A stretch of 64,000 nt of DNA, from contig NZ_FOUX01000002.1 in the NCBI RefSeq assembly GCF_900114995.1, positions 558,001 to 622,000 of the forward strand, given 5' to 3'. Below the pieces are notes generated by a model, which was not told where the DNA came from, did no database searches, and was given only the letters and a program-made list of their open reading frames with translations. The stretch's first letter is position 1. The number at the start of each line of letters is the position of its first letter. Origin of the DNA: Chitinophaga sp. YR627. Lineage in GTDB: Bacteria > Bacteroidota > Bacteroidia > Chitinophagales > Chitinophagaceae. Below, piece after piece: positions 45,898 to 54,237 of this stretch. Position numbers and translations under genes: made by a program.

Positions 45898-46140
45898 TGC
45901 CCTTAAAGCCCTGTTTATCTTCTTTCCCGGCAGTGTTTCTCCTTCATTGCTGTCTACAGATTTCCTCTTTTACCATTCATAGTTCATCCAAACAGTTTAT
46001 CTTTTGAAAATTAGCTACATAATTGAAAACCATTCACTTCTGAGTGTATTTCATATCACGCTGTCCCCTTTTGATAACAACAAGCTAATCTCTGGTGCCT
46101 ATCTCCCATATCAAATAACCTCTCCCCGTAAAATGCTTAC
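45898..46140. other. Gene-free stretch with no recognised feature
   Basis: No convincing frame or dyad is seen. The stretch leads into the tandem repeats. A 79-codon frame that covers it begins inside the second tRNA and is spurious. Confidence 0.45.
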
Positions 46141-46390
46141 TGAAACAATCACCAGCCTGTAATGCGAATCCTACGTTAGATACGTCTACTTTAAGATGTT
46201 TCTTTATTAAGAGAGCTCATTTGACCTTGTAAACGTTCGCTGATATAATCACCAGCCTGTAAAGCCAATCCTGCATTAGATATGTCAGCTGTAAGGTTTT
46301 TCTTTATTGAGGCGTCATTTCACCTTATCAAAGGTCCACTGAAACATTCACCAGCCTGTAAAGCTATTCCTGTATCTGATAGCTGTAAAC
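46141..46390. repeat. Degenerate ~100-bp tandem repeat, about 2.5 units
   Basis: The core ACCAGCCTGTAA recurs at 46151, 46251 and 46350, a period of 100 then 99 bases. Similarity extends beyond the core in units 1 and 2: AATCCTACGTTAGATACGTC against AATCCTGCATTAGATATGTC, then TTTCTTTATTAAG against TTTCTTTATTGAG and CATTTGACCTT against CATTTCACCTT. Unit 3 fades after about 40 bases. The period is not a multiple of three throughout and no frame is kept, so it is not a coding repeat. Confidence 0.75.
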
Positions 46391-46496
46391 CTTCACCAGG
46401 ATTAAAAGCAGGGTCACTGTAACCCTATATAAGGACTATAACGTAAGCTTTTTCTGTACCGTCTTTATCCTGATTGCATCAGGAAGGTATCTCATA

Positions 46497-46603
46497 GATA
46501 TCCCGTAGATAAGCCGTAGATAACCCGTATATATCCCAATCTTATAGATACGGGTTATCTATGGGTTATCTACGGCTTATCTATAAATAGCCTACGGGAT
46601 ATC
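46497..46603. repeat. Phased 11-bp repeat array arranged as a 107-bp imperfect palindrome
   Basis: The left half is three exact 11-base units: GATATCCCGTA, GATAAGCCGTA and GATAACCCGTA (46497-46529). After 19 bases the right half holds five units in inverted sense: TACGGGTTATC, TATGGGTTATC, TACGGCTTATC, TATAAATAGCC and TACGGGATATC (46549-46603). The outer and inner units of the two halves are reverse complements. Eleven bases is close to one helical turn, so a protein could bind along one face; a long RNA hairpin is the other reading. No T-run follows. Confidence 0.85.
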
Positions 46604-46910
46604 TTGCTTATCTAGCTAATACTCAACCGAATCTGACAGATCTCATAGAATGAGATGATGAATATTTACATGTTGGGGGATTTCAGAAGAGAAAGCATAA
46701 AATGCAGATCGCGAGGTATCCTTATAGCACATCGTATTATCTAAAGGCTGATAAACAGACAGTTATAAATTTATTCCTATGACCTTTCAGTGGCTATAAA
46801 GAGAAGATTATCAACTTAATACGTGCTTTTCACATGGACCAGACGTGGACTTGATCCGGATGTCACCTGGAGAGACAGGCGTATGAGGCACTCCAGCGGG
46901 CGGGATAGGC
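46604..46910. other. Gene-free stretch between the palindromic array and a terminator
   Basis: Only a small palindrome CTCATAGAATGAG (near 46643-46655) is seen. An 81-codon minus-strand frame at 46811-47056 crosses the terminator and overlaps the small membrane protein gene in another frame, so it is rejected. Confidence 0.45.
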
Positions 46911-46945
46911 AAAAAAAAGCCTCCCGGTAGTACCGGGAGGCTTTT
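46911..46945 (-). terminator. Rho-independent terminator of the small membrane protein gene
   Basis: AAAAGCCTCCCGG and CCGGGAGGCTTTT are perfect 13-base arms (46915-46927 and 46933-46945) around TAGTA. On the minus strand they run into eight T. Confidence 0.92.
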
Positions 46946-46964
46946 ACCAATATAATTAAGTCTC

Positions 46965-47165
46965 TTATTTATATTTCGGATTGTACAGTGTATTCTCTGG
47001 TACAGCAACTTCAGGTTTACCCTTGTAACGGTGCTTAAACAGATTATAACATCCACCTAAAACAAATGACAGCAGGCAGAAGATTGTCACGTAAAACAGG
47101 AAACGGGAAGATGATACCCAGCTACCGGTAAAGTCGCTCTTATTTTCAACAGTATTGTGTTCCAT
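46965..47165 (-). CDS. Small single-span membrane protein, function unknown
   Basis: The protein has 66 residues. A polar start (MEHNTVENKSDFTGSWVSSSR) precedes one membrane helix (~22-41, FLFYVTIFCLLSFVLGGCYNLF) and a basic, Pro-containing tail (KHRYKGKPEVAVPENTLYNPKYK). It is flanked by a consensus promoter and a perfect terminator, which together argue strongly for a real gene despite its size. No family is recognised. Confidence 0.78.
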   Translation of the reverse strand: MEHNTVENKSDFTGSWVSSSRFLFYVTIFCLLSFVLGGCYNLFKHRYKGKPEVAVPENTLYNPKYK

Positions 47166-47184
47166 AGCTATTTATTTCGCATTG

Positions 47185-47215
47185 CAAACTTACATCATGT
47201 CAAATAATATTGCAA
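47185..47215 (-). promoter_or_regulatory. Promoter of the small membrane protein gene
   Basis: Minus-strand TTG (47215-47213), a 20-base spacer and TAAGTTTG (47192-47185) fit the Bacteroidota pattern. The start site would be near 47178, about 13 bases before the ATG. Confidence 0.6.
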
Positions 47216-47216
47216 G

Positions 47217-48248
47217 TTATTTTTCCAAAGTCCCGAAAGTCTTGCGGTTCAGGAAGTAATAACGCCATATCATGATACCATGAAAAACCCCTGACAACTC
47301 CAGCAAACGCTTCTGTGGGAGCCGGTCAGACGATAATTTATAATTCCTCCGCCAGCGGCGGTAATCTACATAAGCCCTGCATATCGCCTTCATATCGGCA
47401 GGTTTACCTGCCACCAGGCTCTTCACAGCCGCCAGCAGATCCAGGAAGAAACGCTGGGATAAAACGATCCAGCGGTCCGCCGGATGCAGGTTTTTCCACA
47501 ACATCATCAGGTTATTCCGGAAGTTCAGGTACAGTTTACGGGGATTACCCTGCGGCAGACTCCCGCCTCCCACATGATATACAATAGAGTCCGGGCAATA
47601 ACAGATACGGTAACCTGCTCTTTTGAGTCGCCAGCACAGATCTACCTCTTCCATATGGGCGAAGAAACTGGCGTCAAAGCCGCCTACTTCATGAAAACAG
47701 GCCGAACGGATAAAGAGGGCTGCACCTGTTGCCCAGAAAATATCCTGTGCATCATCATACTGTCCTTCGTCCATTTCGGTGGTATATAATATTCTGCCCC
47801 TGCAGAAGGTATATCCCAGGATATCCATCCATCCTCCTGCCGCTCCGGCATATTCAAATTCCTGCTTGTTATGGTAGAAACGTAATTTAGGCTGACAGGC
47901 AGCTACATGATGATCGCGCACCATCTGTGCCACAACCGGCTCGATCCAGCCAGGTTCCACTTCCACATCCTGATTCAGTAATACATATATATCCGCCTTT
48001 ACATGTTGCAGGGCCATATTATAGCCACCTGCAAACCCGTCGTTGGTGGGGTTCTGAATAATGCTGACCTGCGGAAACTTTTCACGCACAAACGCCACAC
48101 TATCATCTGTCGAAGCATTATCCGCCACATATAACTGCAGGTTCCCATAAGTGGAACTGCATACTGATGGCAGAAACTTTTCCAGAAAACTACGTCCATT
48201 CCAATTCAATATAACAACAGCTACCGATGGTAATACAGACAAAAGCAC
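47217..48248 (-). CDS. GT2 glycosyltransferase, rhamnosyltransferase-like
   Basis: The protein has 343 residues from a GTG start. VAVVILNWNGRSFLEKFLPSV opens the GT-A fold, VADNASTDDSV is the first Asp motif, YVLLNQDVEVEPGW holds the metal-binding DxD-like site, and FFAHMEEVDLCWRLKRAGYRICYCPDSIVYHVGGGS carries the catalytic region. The hydrophobic C-terminal segment (~245-275) suggests membrane contact. Members add rhamnose or related sugars to lipopolysaccharide or capsule. It stands alone, tail-to-head with the small membrane protein gene and divergent from the histidine kinase at 48356. Confidence 0.9.
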   Translation of the reverse strand: MLLSVLPSVAVVILNWNGRSFLEKFLPSVCSSTYGNLQLYVADNASTDDSVAFVREKFPQVSIIQNPTNDGFAGGYNMALQHVKADIYVLLNQDVEVEPGWIEPVVAQMVRDHHVAACQPKLRFYHNKQEFEYAGAAGGWMDILGYTFCRGRILYTTEMDEGQYDDAQDIFWATGAALFIRSACFHEVGGFDASFFAHMEEVDLCWRLKRAGYRICYCPDSIVYHVGGGSLPQGNPRKLYLNFRNNLMMLWKNLHPADRWIVLSQRFFLDLLAAVKSLVAGKPADMKAICRAYVDYRRWRRNYKLSSDRLPQKRLLELSGVFHGIMIWRYYFLNRKTFGTLEK

Positions 48249-48355
48249 TCTTTTACGCGTGAATAATATTTTTTCCCTTACAAATATGCAACAAATTATA
48301 ATAGCTTCTGACTACACAACACTTATTGCACATTATACTTAATTTAGTCCCCAGT

Positions 48356-49504
48356 ATGTTTAAACAGGTTATAGGCTGGAAGTTTGTACTGGTATCCACA
48401 GCGGTGATCATCATTGTGGGTACGATCTGGTACGTAAGCAGCATCGCCAGCAAACTGGAAGAAGAAGAAACCAAGAAAGTAGCCACCTGGGTGGCTGCCA
48501 ACCGTGAATTGCTCCAGGCTTCCGATGAAGCGAACCTGAACCTGGCCGTAGAGATCATCACAAATAATACCAGCATTCCCGTTATTATCACCAACGAGAA
48601 TGGTCACATCATCGACTCCCGTAATCTCGATACGACCAAACTGGCCGGCAACCCCAAATACATGGAAAACCAGCTGACCACTTTCAAAAATCAGCACCCG
48701 CCGTTTATTATGGAGATCGATGCCAAAAACAACCTTTATAATTATATCTATTACGGTGACTCACTGATCCTGAAACAGGTACGCTATTACCCCTATATTC
48801 AGCTGATCGTGGTCGCCCTGTTTATCAGTATCGTACTGGTTGCATTGTCCACCTCCAACCGCGCTACCCAGAACCTTCTCTGGGTGGGTATGGCCAAGGA
48901 AACGGCCCATCAGCTGGGGACTCCCCTCTCCTCCATCGAGGCATGGATAGAGATCCTGAAAGACAATGAAGGCAACGAACTGGTTGCGACGGAATTACGT
49001 AAAGACGTAGACCGGCTGAAACTCATTACCGAACGTTTCTCCAAAATAGGCAGTGTACCACAACTGGAAGAACGCGATGTAGTCAGTCAGGTGGAATCAA
49101 TGGTCACCTACATCCGGAAAAGAGCACCACAGAAAGTCATCCTGACCATGCATTGCCAGGAACATGAAATCCCTGCGATGATATCGCCTTCATTATTTGA
49201 CTGGGTCATTGAAAACCTGCTGAAAAATGCGCTGGATGCCATGGAAGGAAAAGGCACCATCGATCTTTATATAGAAAATCATCCCACAAACATCGTCATT
49301 GACATCACCGATAATGGTAAAGGCATCCCGAAAGCTAATTTCGAAAAAGTCTTCAAACCCGGCTTTAGCACCAAAAAACGGGGCTGGGGACTGGGATTAT
49401 CCCTTGCAAAAAGAATTATTGAAGAATACCATAAAGGGCGGCTAACTGTACGCTGGTCGGAGCTTAACAAGGGAACGACCTTTAGAATTTTACTAAGAAA
49501 ATGA
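48356..49504 (+). CDS. Two-span sensor histidine kinase
   Basis: The ATG at 48356 gives 382 residues; the frame begins at a TTG at 48326 that adds ten unlikely residues. Membrane helices at ~10-30 and ~147-166 enclose a periplasmic sensor (~31-146) with PAS/CACHE-like VIITNENGHIIDSRNLDTTKLAG. The phosphoacceptor is His185 in AKETAHQLGTPLSSIEAW, followed by the HATPase domain (ENLLKNALDAMEGKG, ITDNGKGIPKANFEKVFKPGFSTKKRGWGLGLSLAKRI). No response regulator is adjacent, so it is an orphan kinase. The signal is unknown. Confidence 0.92.
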   Translation: MFKQVIGWKFVLVSTAVIIIVGTIWYVSSIASKLEEEETKKVATWVAANRELLQASDEANLNLAVEIITNNTSIPVIITNENGHIIDSRNLDTTKLAGNPKYMENQLTTFKNQHPPFIMEIDAKNNLYNYIYYGDSLILKQVRYYPYIQLIVVALFISIVLVALSTSNRATQNLLWVGMAKETAHQLGTPLSSIEAWIEILKDNEGNELVATELRKDVDRLKLITERFSKIGSVPQLEERDVVSQVESMVTYIRKRAPQKVILTMHCQEHEIPAMISPSLFDWVIENLLKNALDAMEGKGTIDLYIENHPTNIVIDITDNGKGIPKANFEKVFKPGFSTKKRGWGLGLSLAKRIIEEYHKGRLTVRWSELNKGTTFRILLRK

Positions 49505-49522
49505 TGTTAATTACTAATTAAA

Positions 49523-49553
49523 TTTGTTCGTTATCAAAAACCGATTAATTTTG
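49523..49553 (+). promoter_or_regulatory. Promoter of tRNA-Leu
   Basis: TTTG (49523-49526), a 19-base spacer and TAATTTTG (49546-49553) are an exact consensus match, placing the start near 49560, some nine bases before the mature tRNA. Confidence 0.82.
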
Positions 49554-49568
49554 CACCACTTCAGAGCT

Positions 49569-49652
49569 GCGGAGGTGGCGAAATTGGTAGACGCGCTACT
49601 TTGAGGTGGTAGTGCCTGAAAGGGCTTGGGAGTTCGAATCTCCTCTTCCGCA
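49569..49652 (+). tRNA. tRNA-Leu (GAG)
   Basis: This 84-base class II tRNA has acceptor arms GCGGAGG and CTTCCGC (one G-U) with discriminator A, a Leu-type D-arm GTGGCGAAATTGGTAGACGC, anticodon stem CTACT/GGTAG with loop TTGAGGT (anticodon GAG), a long variable arm TGCCTGAAAGGGCTT and T-loop TTCGAATC. CCA is not encoded. Confidence 0.96.
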
Positions 49653-49655
49653 CGA

Positions 49656-49688
49656 AAGCGAAACGGTTTAGATCGTTTCGCTTTTTTA
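49656..49688 (+). terminator. Rho-independent terminator of tRNA-Leu
   Basis: AAGCGAAACG and CGTTTCGCTT are perfect 10-base arms around eight bases, followed by TTTTA. It begins four bases after the tRNA. Confidence 0.92.
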
Positions 49689-49801
49689 TTTATGGGAGAT
49701 GATTGCGTGTTCTTCTTAATGTATAGTTCTCTATCCCGTATATACTTTGCCCCTTTTTCCGGACTCAGGAGCTGCCCCCCTTTCACAAACCCGGCTCTTC
49801 C

Positions 49802-50626
49802 TTACTTTTGAAACAGTGATTCATACTGGGAATCAATCTGAAAACATTGCACGCCTGCCGCCTTCAACGTTGTTGCCTGCTCCTCTGCTTTGGATACCGA
49901 TTCACCCGGCTGGAATGCCCAGGCATTGATCACACCTACCACCAGAATGTTACGACGATGTGCCCATTCGTAATCCTCCCTGCTGATCTTATCCGAGAAA
50001 AGATAATAATTGGATGCCTTATAGTCAGGTCTATTAATATTGGTTTCCAGCTGCTGACGGGTGCAACTGAGTCTGATCTTTCCGGTGAAGTATGCTGTGG
50101 ATTCGTCTGTACCGATCATCAGCGCACTCTTATACAGATCATACTTTTTCAATAATGTGATCAACCGGGTCCAGACAGCCGTATCATTGCCATCCAGCTT
50201 ATTATCTATCATCACACCCAGTTTCCCTTTGCAATGCGCCAGTACGTCTTCAAATCGCTGTACACGATAACCATTAACACCACGGAGTTTACCAATAGCT
50301 TCCCAGGTCATGGAAGATACGGCAGAGTCCAGGCCAAAAGACTGACGGAAGTTTTTATCATGGTGTGTAATGAGGACACTGTCTTTGGTCATTCGCAGAT
50401 CAACCTCGACCATCCAGTAACCTTTGGCGATCGCCTTTGTAAGTGCCTTCAGACTATTCTGACCGGCGGTGCTATCAACGATACCACCCCTATGAGCAAT
50501 CAGAAGATTAGGCTTTGTGGAAGGTCCAGATTGTGCGGATAATTGCATCCCGGCTAATAAAAGCGCAATAAACAGAAGAGTTTGAACAGTTTGTTTCACA
50601 TCGTAGTTTTGAACATTCACCAACAT
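49802..50626 (-). CDS. Glycerophosphodiester phosphodiesterase-family exported protein
   Basis: The ATG at 50626 gives 274 residues with a signal region KQTVQTLLFIALLLAGMQLSAQ; the frame runs back to a TTG at 50668, and an inner GTG would also keep the signal. The GDPD TIM-barrel motifs are NLLIAHRGGIVDSTAGQNSLKALTKAI (HRGG, with Gln-Asn in place of the usual Glu-Asn), VEVDLRMTKDSVLITHHDKNF and KLGVMIDNKLDGND. It would hydrolyse glycerophosphodiesters to glycerol-3-phosphate and an alcohol in the periplasm, with a divalent metal. It is monocistronic. The changed Glu could narrow or shift activity. Confidence 0.85.
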   Translation of the reverse strand: MLVNVQNYDVKQTVQTLLFIALLLAGMQLSAQSGPSTKPNLLIAHRGGIVDSTAGQNSLKALTKAIAKGYWMVEVDLRMTKDSVLITHHDKNFRQSFGLDSAVSSMTWEAIGKLRGVNGYRVQRFEDVLAHCKGKLGVMIDNKLDGNDTAVWTRLITLLKKYDLYKSALMIGTDESTAYFTGKIRLSCTRQQLETNINRPDYKASNYYLFSDKISREDYEWAHRRNILVVGVINAWAFQPGESVSKAEEQATTLKAAGVQCFQIDSQYESLFQK

Positions 50627-50713
50627 GCTATACACAATAAAAGTAAATGCATTCCTGCTCCTATGCAATACCGCAACATTTAATTAACGTTAGCGGATGG
50701 TAATATTTACTGC

Positions 50714-51562
50714 CTATGATTTCTTCAAATGATACATATCCACATCACACGAGATATCCACATGATCGTTTACACGCACGTCCTGTCTGACCGACTTTAA
50801 CCGCAATACGCCGCTCTCTATCTGTACCACTACTTCTCCATTTGGTGCTATGGATACTACTCTTCCCTTCAGACCGGAACTATCCTCCCCATTCAGAAAG
50901 AATGACGCTGGAGGCATCTGCCGTTGAAATCTGCCATTCTCCAGGTGAATCACTGTATCAGCCAGCTTCACCATTTCCTCTGCATTATGACTCACCAGGA
51001 TGGTGGTTAGTCCATAGCGTTTATGCACATCCAGTAAAGTCTCCTGTAACTGTGCGCGCATACCACTATCCAGTGCAGATAAAGGTTCATCCAGTAACAA
51101 CAAAGCAGGTCTTTTTGCGATTGCCCTTGCTAATGCAACACGCTGTTGTTGTCCGCCGGAAAGGGTCTGGATCTTTCGCTTCGCGAGGTTCTTTAATCCT
51201 GTCAATTCCAGCAGTTCATCCACGATCGTACGGGATTCGTTTTTGCGTAAAGCAAACGCGATATTCTCTTCCACATTCATATTGGGGAACAAGGCATAAT
51301 CCTGGAATACAAAACCGATACTCCGGTGTTGTGTGGGCATATGAAATGCTTCTTCGCCATAAAACCAGAAATCACTCCCCACTTTTATATAACCATCATC
51401 CGGTTTCATAAAGCCAGCCAGCATACGCAATACGGAAGTTTTTCCGGCGCCGGACACCCCATACAAGCCTACAAATTGCCCTCTTTCAATACGCGCGCTG
51501 ACATTGAATGGCAACTCCCCTTCTGCGGTATGTAAAGTCTTCTGTAAAGCGAAATCAATCAT
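50714..51562 (-). CDS. modC: Molybdate ABC transporter ATP-binding protein
   Basis: The protein has 282 residues. Walker A is GVSGAGKTS, the Q-loop VFQDYALFPNMNVEENI, the signature TLSGGQQQRVALARAIAKRP, Walker B LLLLDEPLSALD, and the switch His is in ILVSHNAEEM. The C-terminal ~70 residues (GLKGRVVSIAPNGEVVVQIESGVLRLKS) form the TOBE-like oxyanion-binding part found in ModC. It powers molybdate uptake. It follows ModB by 24 bases and closes the modABC operon. Confidence 0.92.
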   Translation of the reverse strand: MIDFALQKTLHTAEGELPFNVSARIERGQFVGLYGVSGAGKTSVLRMLAGFMKPDDGYIKVGSDFWFYGEEAFHMPTQHRSIGFVFQDYALFPNMNVEENIAFALRKNESRTIVDELLELTGLKNLAKRKIQTLSGGQQQRVALARAIAKRPALLLLDEPLSALDSGMRAQLQETLLDVHKRYGLTTILVSHNAEEMVKLADTVIHLENGRFQRQMPPASFFLNGEDSSGLKGRVVSIAPNGEVVVQIESGVLRLKSVRQDVRVNDHVDISCDVDMYHLKKS

Positions 51563-51586
51563 AAGCTGTATATAGCTATTTGCAGA

Positions 51587-52261
51587 TTAATAGAATTTCG
51601 ACTGTCCTGCCTTCCGGTTAAATGCATAAAGCACTAACAGGATAGAAAAAGACAGGGCCAGCAGAATGCCGGCATAGACATTTGCATTGTGATAGTTGAA
51701 TGCCTCTACTTCGTCGTAGATAGCGATAGAACCTGTACGGGTTTTACCGGGTATATTTCCCCCTATCATCAACACCACACCAAACTCACCCACGGTATGT
51801 GCAAATGTCAGTACGATACCTGTCAATAGTGATGGTTTGATATTAGGCAACAATACCTTTAAAAAGGTCTCCCATTTTGATTTACCCAGGGAATAACTGG
51901 CTTCTCTCAGACTTGGCGGTAATGAGGAGAATCCTGACTGAACAGGATGCACCATAAACGGCAGACTATAGATAACGGAAGCGATCAGTAACCCGCTGTA
52001 AGAAAACACGACACGTATGTCAAAGGTTTCTTCCAGCCAATGACCAAAAAAGTTCGCCGGACTAAACGCCAGCAAAAGATAAAACCCGATCACTGTTGGT
52101 GGTAATACCAACGGCATGCTGACAATCGCTTCAATAAAGAGACTGAATACTGTTTTCTTAACAGATAACAGATATGCTAAAGGCACCGCAACGATGAACA
52201 ATATCAGGGTCGTGTTCAGTGCCAGTTTTAAAGTTAGCCATATAGGATCCAGTTCTATCAT
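51587..52261 (-). CDS. modB: Molybdate ABC transporter permease
   Basis: The protein has 224 residues and five to six membrane helices. PIWLTLKLALNTTLILFIVAVPLAYLL starts the fold and VLPPTVIGFYLLLAFSP is characteristic of ModB. The cytoplasmic EAA loop that contacts ModC is LREASYSLGKSKWETFLKVLLPNIKPSLLTG, followed by TFAHTVGEFGVVLMIGGNIPGKTRT. Its start overlaps the ModA stop by four bases (ATGA). Confidence 0.94.
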   Translation of the reverse strand: MIELDPIWLTLKLALNTTLILFIVAVPLAYLLSVKKTVFSLFIEAIVSMPLVLPPTVIGFYLLLAFSPANFFGHWLEETFDIRVVFSYSGLLIASVIYSLPFMVHPVQSGFSSLPPSLREASYSLGKSKWETFLKVLLPNIKPSLLTGIVLTFAHTVGEFGVVLMIGGNIPGKTRTGSIAIYDEVEAFNYHNANVYAGILLALSFSILLVLYAFNRKAGQSKFY

Positions 52262-53013
52262 TTTACGATATATCCAAACTGGTGATAAATTGCTTTTGCT
52301 TTTGCAGAATACAGGAAGTTATAGAACTTCTCCGCCGCGGCTTTATTATTCTCCTGTGCATGTTTCAGCAAAGCGGCTGACTGTTCGATAGCCGGATAGT
52401 CTTTTGTGTTTAGTTCCACCCAGGTACCCTTACCTTTCATTTCTTCAGAAATAACAATCGACTTTGCCGTAAAACCAATATCTGCGTTCTGCGTCGCAAT
52501 AAACTGGCTTGTCTGGGTGATACTTTCGCCTCTTATCAGCCTGGCGGCTACTTTATCATAAAGCGCATACTTTTTCAGGATAGCTTCTGCCGCACTGCCA
52601 TAAGGCGCAGTCTTCGGATTGGCGATCGCAATGCTTTTAATATTTGCGGCCAGCAATACTTTCATATTGGCATCCGGACGGATACCTGGCTTTGCGCTCC
52701 ACAATACCAGCAGTCCCTTTGCGTATACTTTTGGCGGCAACAGTGTAAAGTTGTTTTCAGCCAGTTTCTGTGGAAACGCTTTATCCGCAGAAACAAAAAT
52801 ATCAAACGGCGCACCATGCATGATCTGCTGTGTAAGACCACCGGAGGCGCCTATCACCACATCTATCTTTGTTTTGTCCGTCTTGTTATATTCTGCTATC
52901 AGGGCCCTGATGGTGTATTGCATATTCGCAGCAACAGCAACCGTTAGTTTTGTCTGTGCGGACAGTTGCAATACAACAAGACTCAGTATAAAGAGAAAGC
53001 ATAGTTTCTTCAT
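52258..53013 (-). CDS. modA: Molybdate-binding periplasmic protein
   Basis: The protein has 251 residues with a signal peptide (~1-20, ...VVLQLSAQ). LTVAVAANMQYTIRALIAEYNK, VVIGASGGLTQQIMHGAPFDIFVSADKAFPQKL, IAIANPKTAPYGSAAEAILKKYALYDKV and GESITQTSQFIATQNADIGFTAKS are standard ModA blocks, with the oxyanion site formed by the ASGG and NPKTAPYG segments. It captures molybdate or tungstate for ModBC. First gene of the operon. There is no ModE gene in the window. Confidence 0.94.
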   Translation of the reverse strand: MKKLCFLFILSLVVLQLSAQTKLTVAVAANMQYTIRALIAEYNKTDKTKIDVVIGASGGLTQQIMHGAPFDIFVSADKAFPQKLAENNFTLLPPKVYAKGLLVLWSAKPGIRPDANMKVLLAANIKSIAIANPKTAPYGSAAEAILKKYALYDKVAARLIRGESITQTSQFIATQNADIGFTAKSIVISEEMKGKGTWVELNTKDYPAIEQSAALLKHAQENNKAAAEKFYNFLYSAKAKAIYHQFGYIVK

Positions 53014-53053
53014 AATCCCACTTTAGATGAATGAACGAGATGTCGTCGTATAA

Positions 53054-53074
53054 CAAAATTAGCATTATTAATAA
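53054..53074 (-). promoter_or_regulatory. Candidate -7 box and small palindrome upstream of modA
   Basis: Minus-strand TAATTTTG (53061-53054) matches TAnnTTTG 41 bases before the ATG; no -33 TTTG is at the right place. The perfect palindrome TTATTAATAA (53065-53074) abuts it and could be an operator site, but it does not match a ModE box. Confidence 0.4.
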
Positions 53075-53182
53075 CGGGAAACGCACATAGTCTTTCAATC
53101 AGGAATTAACTATCCGGAATTGAGTCCCTGGAAGTAACACTCTATTATCATATACCTGACCAATTCCTGATTCTCCTGTCTC

Positions 53183-54151
53183 ATGGGGCCGATAAAATTT
53201 GTAACTTTCAGTATGGAAAAAGATGTGCCACGCCTTGGGCTGGAAAGTTTTGCAAATGAAAATTTCAAAGTTCCCCTTTTAAATGTGGAACTGTATCCGC
53301 TTGATGCAAAATATTTCAGTGTGGAGAACAGAGAACGTTATCCTGTAAAGGACTACATCTCCCCTAACCGCCGGCAGTTTTACAAGATCTTCCATATGAC
53401 GGCAGGGACGGGCGTCCTTACCGTCGGACTACATCAGTACCTGATGAATGCGGGAGAGATCGCCTTTCTGCACCCGGATGAAATCATGTCCTGGCAGACT
53501 ACCTCCGCTGAAACAGGTGGACACTTTTGCCTGATCCACCCTGACTATTTCACGCAGGAGACACATTTACTGCAACTCTTCCGGAACTACCCTTTCTTCC
53601 AACCGGCCAATGCGGTCGTCCAACTCACTGAGGCACAATCTGCTAATATCAACAGATCATTTGAACAGATATGGGAAGAAGACCGCGGACAGAACGAAGA
53701 TAAAAAACAGGCCATCCTCCTGCATCTCCAGATGATCCTGCTGGAAAGTCAGCGGGCAGGGAGGAACCTGGTTAATTCGGCCGTTCCTGATAACTATCGC
53801 TATATACATGGGTTCCTTTCGTTGCTGGAATCCAATTTCCAGGTAAAAACGACGGACGACGTTGTGAAAATGAAAACAGCGGGTGAGTTTGCCGATCAGC
53901 TGAATGTACACCCCAACTATCTGAATACACTCGTGAGAAACCAGACCGGCAAGACCCTGCGGGAACATATACAGGACCGGTTACTGTATGAGGCGAAGGT
54001 CCTGTTGCTGCAAACAGACTGGGACATTAATGCCATCAGTTATACCCTTGGGTTCTCAGAACATGCTGCGTTTACCTCTTTCTTCAATAAAAAAGAACAT
54101 ATCTCACCTTCCAGATTCAGGAAAAATGCCCTGTTGCAGGTCAATATTTGA
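53183..54151 (+). CDS. AraC-family transcriptional regulator
   Basis: The protein has 322 residues. The N-terminal part (~45-200) is a cupin-like sensor (QFYKIFHMTAGTGVLTVGLHQYLMNAGEIAFLHPDEIMSW). The C-terminal AraC domain is KTAGEFADQLNVHPNYLNTLVRNQTGKTLREHIQDRLLYEAKVLLLQTDWDINAISYTLGFSEHAAFTSFFNKKEHISPSRFR. It lies 86 bases upstream of the SDR gene in the same direction and probably regulates it, a common pairing in this phylum. It is divergent from modABC but no evidence ties it to molybdate. Confidence 0.92.
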   Translation: MGPIKFVTFSMEKDVPRLGLESFANENFKVPLLNVELYPLDAKYFSVENRERYPVKDYISPNRRQFYKIFHMTAGTGVLTVGLHQYLMNAGEIAFLHPDEIMSWQTTSAETGGHFCLIHPDYFTQETHLLQLFRNYPFFQPANAVVQLTEAQSANINRSFEQIWEEDRGQNEDKKQAILLHLQMILLESQRAGRNLVNSAVPDNYRYIHGFLSLLESNFQVKTTDDVVKMKTAGEFADQLNVHPNYLNTLVRNQTGKTLREHIQDRLLYEAKVLLLQTDWDINAISYTLGFSEHAAFTSFFNKKEHISPSRFRKNALLQVNI

Positions 54152-54172
54152 AACTCACAAGTATTGTTACGG

Positions 54173-54203
54173 TTTGATCAAGTCCCTGACAGCGCAATGT
54201 TTG
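54173..54203 (+). promoter_or_regulatory. Candidate promoter of the SDR gene
   Basis: TTTG (54173-54176), a 19-base spacer and AATGTTTG (54196-54203), one mismatch from TAnnTTTG, place a start site near 54210, about 28 bases before the ATG. Confidence 0.42.
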
Positions 54204-54237
54204 TTCCTTTGTGTCATAAAATTAAAACATCAGAATT

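Noticed and set aside
46811..47056. 81-codon minus-strand frame
   Set aside because: It crosses a perfect terminator and overlaps the better-supported small membrane protein gene in another frame.
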